8,947 nt of DNA from Candidatus Hydrogenedentota bacterium. GTDB lineage: Bacteria; Hydrogenedentota; Hydrogenedentia; Hydrogenedentales; CAITNO01. The notes under the pieces are model-generated. The model had not been told where the DNA came from, did not search any database, and saw nothing but the letters and a program-made list of their open reading frames with translations. The translations under genes were made by a program, and so were the position numbers. Within the stretch, counting starts at the first letter, position 1. Every line of letters starts with the position of its first letter. The stretch lies in contig SKQZ01000106.1 in NCBI GenBank assembly GCA_007118765.1, forward strand, positions 1 through 8,947, given 5' to 3'. Shown one piece after another: positions 7,294 through 8,947 of the stretch.

Positions 7294-7680
7294 CTATTGA
7301 TCAACGGTTTTTAGAAAACCGCGATACGAACGGGCATCCATCAGGTCGTTGTATTCGTCTTCGTTAACATCTTTCAGTTTGACTATCCATCCTTTTCCGT
7401 AGCAATCGCGGTTGATGAGATCCGGCTCCATATCAAGGATATCGTTCACCTCGACAACCGTGCCCGTAACAGGGGAATAGATGTCGTTTGCGGCTTTTAC
7501 CGACTCTACAATGGCAATGTCCTCGCCCCGCTCTATGAACTTACCCACCTCGGGCAATTCCACAAAGGTGATTTCGCCCAATTCGTCCACCGCATATTCG
7601 GTTATGCCCAGCGTGTAAATGCCGTCCTGGTTAATGATCCATTCATGTTCTTCCGTGTACTTTAGCGTATCCGGGTTCAT
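7294..7680 (-). CDS. gcvH: Glycine cleavage system H protein (lipoyl carrier)
   Basis: GcvH is the small lipoylated shuttle that carries the aminomethyl intermediate from P-protein to T-protein and is re-oxidised by L-protein. The 128-residue product has the typical length and order: KYTEEHEWI (7-15), GITEYAVDELGEITFVELPE (25-44), and the lipoylation site ESVKAANDIYSPVTG with Lys62. The C-terminal GKGWIVKLK (95-103) is followed by the usual acidic segment. The ATG at 7680 has GGTGGAGAG with GGAG 8 bases upstream, in the 19-base gap after gcvT. A 7-bp perfect hairpin lies in the last codons. Confidence 0.98.
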   Translation of the reverse strand: MNPDTLKYTEEHEWIINQDGIYTLGITEYAVDELGEITFVELPEVGKFIERGEDIAIVESVKAANDIYSPVTGTVVEVNDILDMEPDLINRDCYGKGWIVKLKDVNEDEYNDLMDARSYRGFLKTVDQ

Positions 7681-7688
7681 AGGTTGCT

Positions 7689-7692
7689 CTCC
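7689..7692 (-). promoter_or_regulatory. Ribosome binding site of gcvH
   Basis: GGAG within GGTGGAGAG on the minus strand, 8 bases before ATG 7680, in the short gap after the gcvT stop. Confidence 0.65.
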
Positions 7693-7699
7693 ACCAAAT

Positions 7700-8770
7700 T
7701 TATGTTACAGGGTTTCTGCCGCTTCCGTCTTTATAAAGAGGCGGCTTCTCAACAAAAACAGTCTGCTCACGGGGCCCGGCCTGCACGGATGTGCCGGGCT
7801 GGGCCAATGCTAGGGGCACATAGCCCAAACCAATGCCGCACTGAACACTGGGGCCGAAGGTGCCGCTCGTCACCTCGCCCACATCGCGGCCGTCATGCCG
7901 CAACACATAACCAAAGCGCGGCGCGCGTCGATCAGGGCTGCGCAAGGGCGTCAACACTTGGTAATCGCCCGAGTCCCGTTGTGCCAGCAACGTTTGCTTG
8001 CCGGGAAACTCCGTGTGCCAGGCGATAAACCGTTCCATCCCGGCTTCCAGCGGCGTCCTTGCTTTAGTAACGTCCTGGCCGCTTAATGGATAACCCATTT
8101 CCGTGCGGAGCGTGTCCCGTGCGCCAAGGCCACAAGGCATAACGGGGGACAGTTCCATCAAGGCGCGCCACAAGGAAACAGCGGCGCTGTTGGGCGTATA
8201 GAGTTCATATCCCAACTCGCCGGTGTATCCGGCGCGGGCCACAATAAGCCCATCTTCGCGGCGCTTCACGTTCCAAAAGCCGAGTTCTCGAATATCATCA
8301 AATCCCAGCGCTTGCAACACTTGAAAGGCCAAGGGCCCTTGAACATCAATTTTTGCGGTTCTGTGGGAAATATTTTCAACGCCGGGTACACACGCCTCCA
8401 ATAGGGCGGCCACCTCGTGCAAAGGCCCGGCATTGGTCACAAGCATCAGTTCATCGTGTGCCGGCTTCATGGCAACACAGTCGTCTATGATGCCGCCGTC
8501 ATCTTGTACCAGTGCCGTGTATCGGCAGCGACCAACGGGCAGCGCCACCAAATCACCGACTACCATGTCGCTTAACGCAGCAATGGCAGTATCGCCGCGT
8601 ACGACAAATTCACCCATGTGGGAACAATCAAATACGCCCGCTTGGGAACGTACATGGGCATGCTCTTCAATAATGCCGAAGAAATGCAGGGGGAGCCCCC
8701 AACCGTGAAAATCAACCACGCGCCCCTGATGTCGCGCATACTCTGGTGCTATGGGCGTATACCGCATCAT
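7700..8770 (-). CDS. gcvT: Aminomethyltransferase (glycine cleavage T protein)
   Basis: GcvT takes the aminomethyl group from lipoyl-GcvH, releases ammonia and forms 5,10-methylenetetrahydrofolate. The 356-residue product has the family signatures: VVDFHGWGLPLHF near 18, IIEEHAHVRSQAGVFDCSHMGEF near 33, DGGIIDD at 91-97 with the folate-site Asp pair, ARAGYTGELGYELY at 178-191, CGLGARDTLRTEMGYPLSG at 213-231, GEVTSGTFGPSV in the C-terminal barrel, and the closing FVEKPPLYKDG. The length matches E. coli GcvT (364). The start is one of two adjacent ATG codons (8770 or 8767). GGAAAGG ends 3 bases before the first and 6 before the second, so the true start may be one codon later. It is the first gene of the cluster, 19 bases before gcvH. 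Confidence 0.97.
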   Translation of the reverse strand: MMRYTPIAPEYARHQGRVVDFHGWGLPLHFFGIIEEHAHVRSQAGVFDCSHMGEFVVRGDTAIAALSDMVVGDLVALPVGRCRYTALVQDDGGIIDDCVAMKPAHDELMLVTNAGPLHEVAALLEACVPGVENISHRTAKIDVQGPLAFQVLQALGFDDIRELGFWNVKRREDGLIVARAGYTGELGYELYTPNSAAVSLWRALMELSPVMPCGLGARDTLRTEMGYPLSGQDVTKARTPLEAGMERFIAWHTEFPGKQTLLAQRDSGDYQVLTPLRSPDRRAPRFGYVLRHDGRDVGEVTSGTFGPSVQCGIGLGYVPLALAQPGTSVQAGPREQTVFVEKPPLYKDGSGRNPVT

Positions 8771-8947
8771 TCGCCTTTCCAGTGCTCAGAAGCGTATGAC
8801 AGACACACATCTGCTCAGGAAAACCCTGCGCCCAGGCGAACGGCGAATACAACGGCACGCCGCTCCACCGTGGTAAACGCCACGTTGATGCTCGCCAGTC
8901 ACGGCATGCCTACGCTTGACCCCCATACTATGCCAGATAAAAACCGA
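8771..8947. other. Region upstream of gcvT, no supportable gene
   Basis: This 177-base stretch should hold the promoter and leader of the gcv cluster. I see no convincing -35/-10 pair near gcvT; a CATAGT box on the minus strand near 8932 would have its -35 at or beyond the window edge. No glycine riboswitch core is visible. Open frames cross it on both strands: minus, edge to TGA at 8786, Arg-rich; plus, from about ATG 8888 running off the edge as MLASHGMPTLDPHTMPDKNR. Neither has a ribosome binding site or recognisable family sequence. Confidence 0.4.

Noticed and set aside
8783..8818. Two direct copies of TGCTCAG 29 bases apart upstream of gcvT
   Set aside because: A 7-base repeat within a region of this size is expected by chance about as often as not, and the flanks do not match.
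8811..8840. CTGCTCAGGAAAACCCTG on the plus strand, reminiscent of the 3' part of a glycine riboswitch aptamer
   Set aside because: It points away from gcvT, and the matching GGAGAGA and CACCGAAGG-type elements are absent on both strands.
8796..8876. 26-codon plus-strand frame starting MTDTHLLRKTLRPGERR
   Set aside because: No ribosome binding site, Arg-rich composition and no recognisable family; not separable from chance.

Overview
The window reads as an ordinary chromosomal segment of a GC-rich (roughly 55-60% by eye) diderm bacterium. It carries the 5' two-thirds of a replication-restart helicase gene, an uncharacterised exported protein, a lipoprotein/RlmN gene pair, and a complete four-gene glycine-cleavage cluster with a split P-protein. 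A twin-arginine signal plus a lipoprotein signal argue for a diderm cell. The Tat-exported TIM-barrel-like protein resembles families I associate with Planctomycetota, Lentisphaerota and Hydrogenedentota. That placement is inference from memory, not a computed result.

Layout, left to right. Positions 1-1193 (minus) hold the N-terminal ~397 codons of PriA, cut by the window edge exactly at the Walker B/DEAH motif. Positions 1298-2260 (minus) encode a Tat-signal protein of unknown function, with a strong -10 box (TATACT) and a clear ribosome binding site that fix its start inside the longest open frame. Positions 2261-2507 are a divergent intergenic region. Positions 2508-3398 (plus) encode a probable lipoprotein of LolA/LolB-like or DUF4292-like type, and 3404-4450 (plus) encode the radical-SAM RNA methyltransferase RlmN; these two are 5 bases apart and probably one transcript. 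RlmN converges on the glycine-cleavage cluster with only 10 bases between the stop codons.

The cluster runs on the minus strand from 8770 to 4461 in the order gcvT - gcvH - gcvPA - gcvPB. Spacings are 19 bases (T/H), 90 bases (H/PA) and an 8-base overlap (PA/PB). Together these encode the T, H and two-subunit P components: P decarboxylates glycine onto the lipoyl arm of H, and T passes the one-carbon unit to tetrahydrofolate. The L protein (dihydrolipoyl dehydrogenase) is not in the window. Positions 8771-8947 upstream of gcvT contain no gene I can support and no recognisable glycine riboswitch.

I did not find a novel system. The points most worth a second look are the uncharacterised Tat protein, the lipoprotein with an atypical lipobox coupled to rlmN, and a Met inserted in the usually all-glycine loop next to the PLP lysine of GcvPB.
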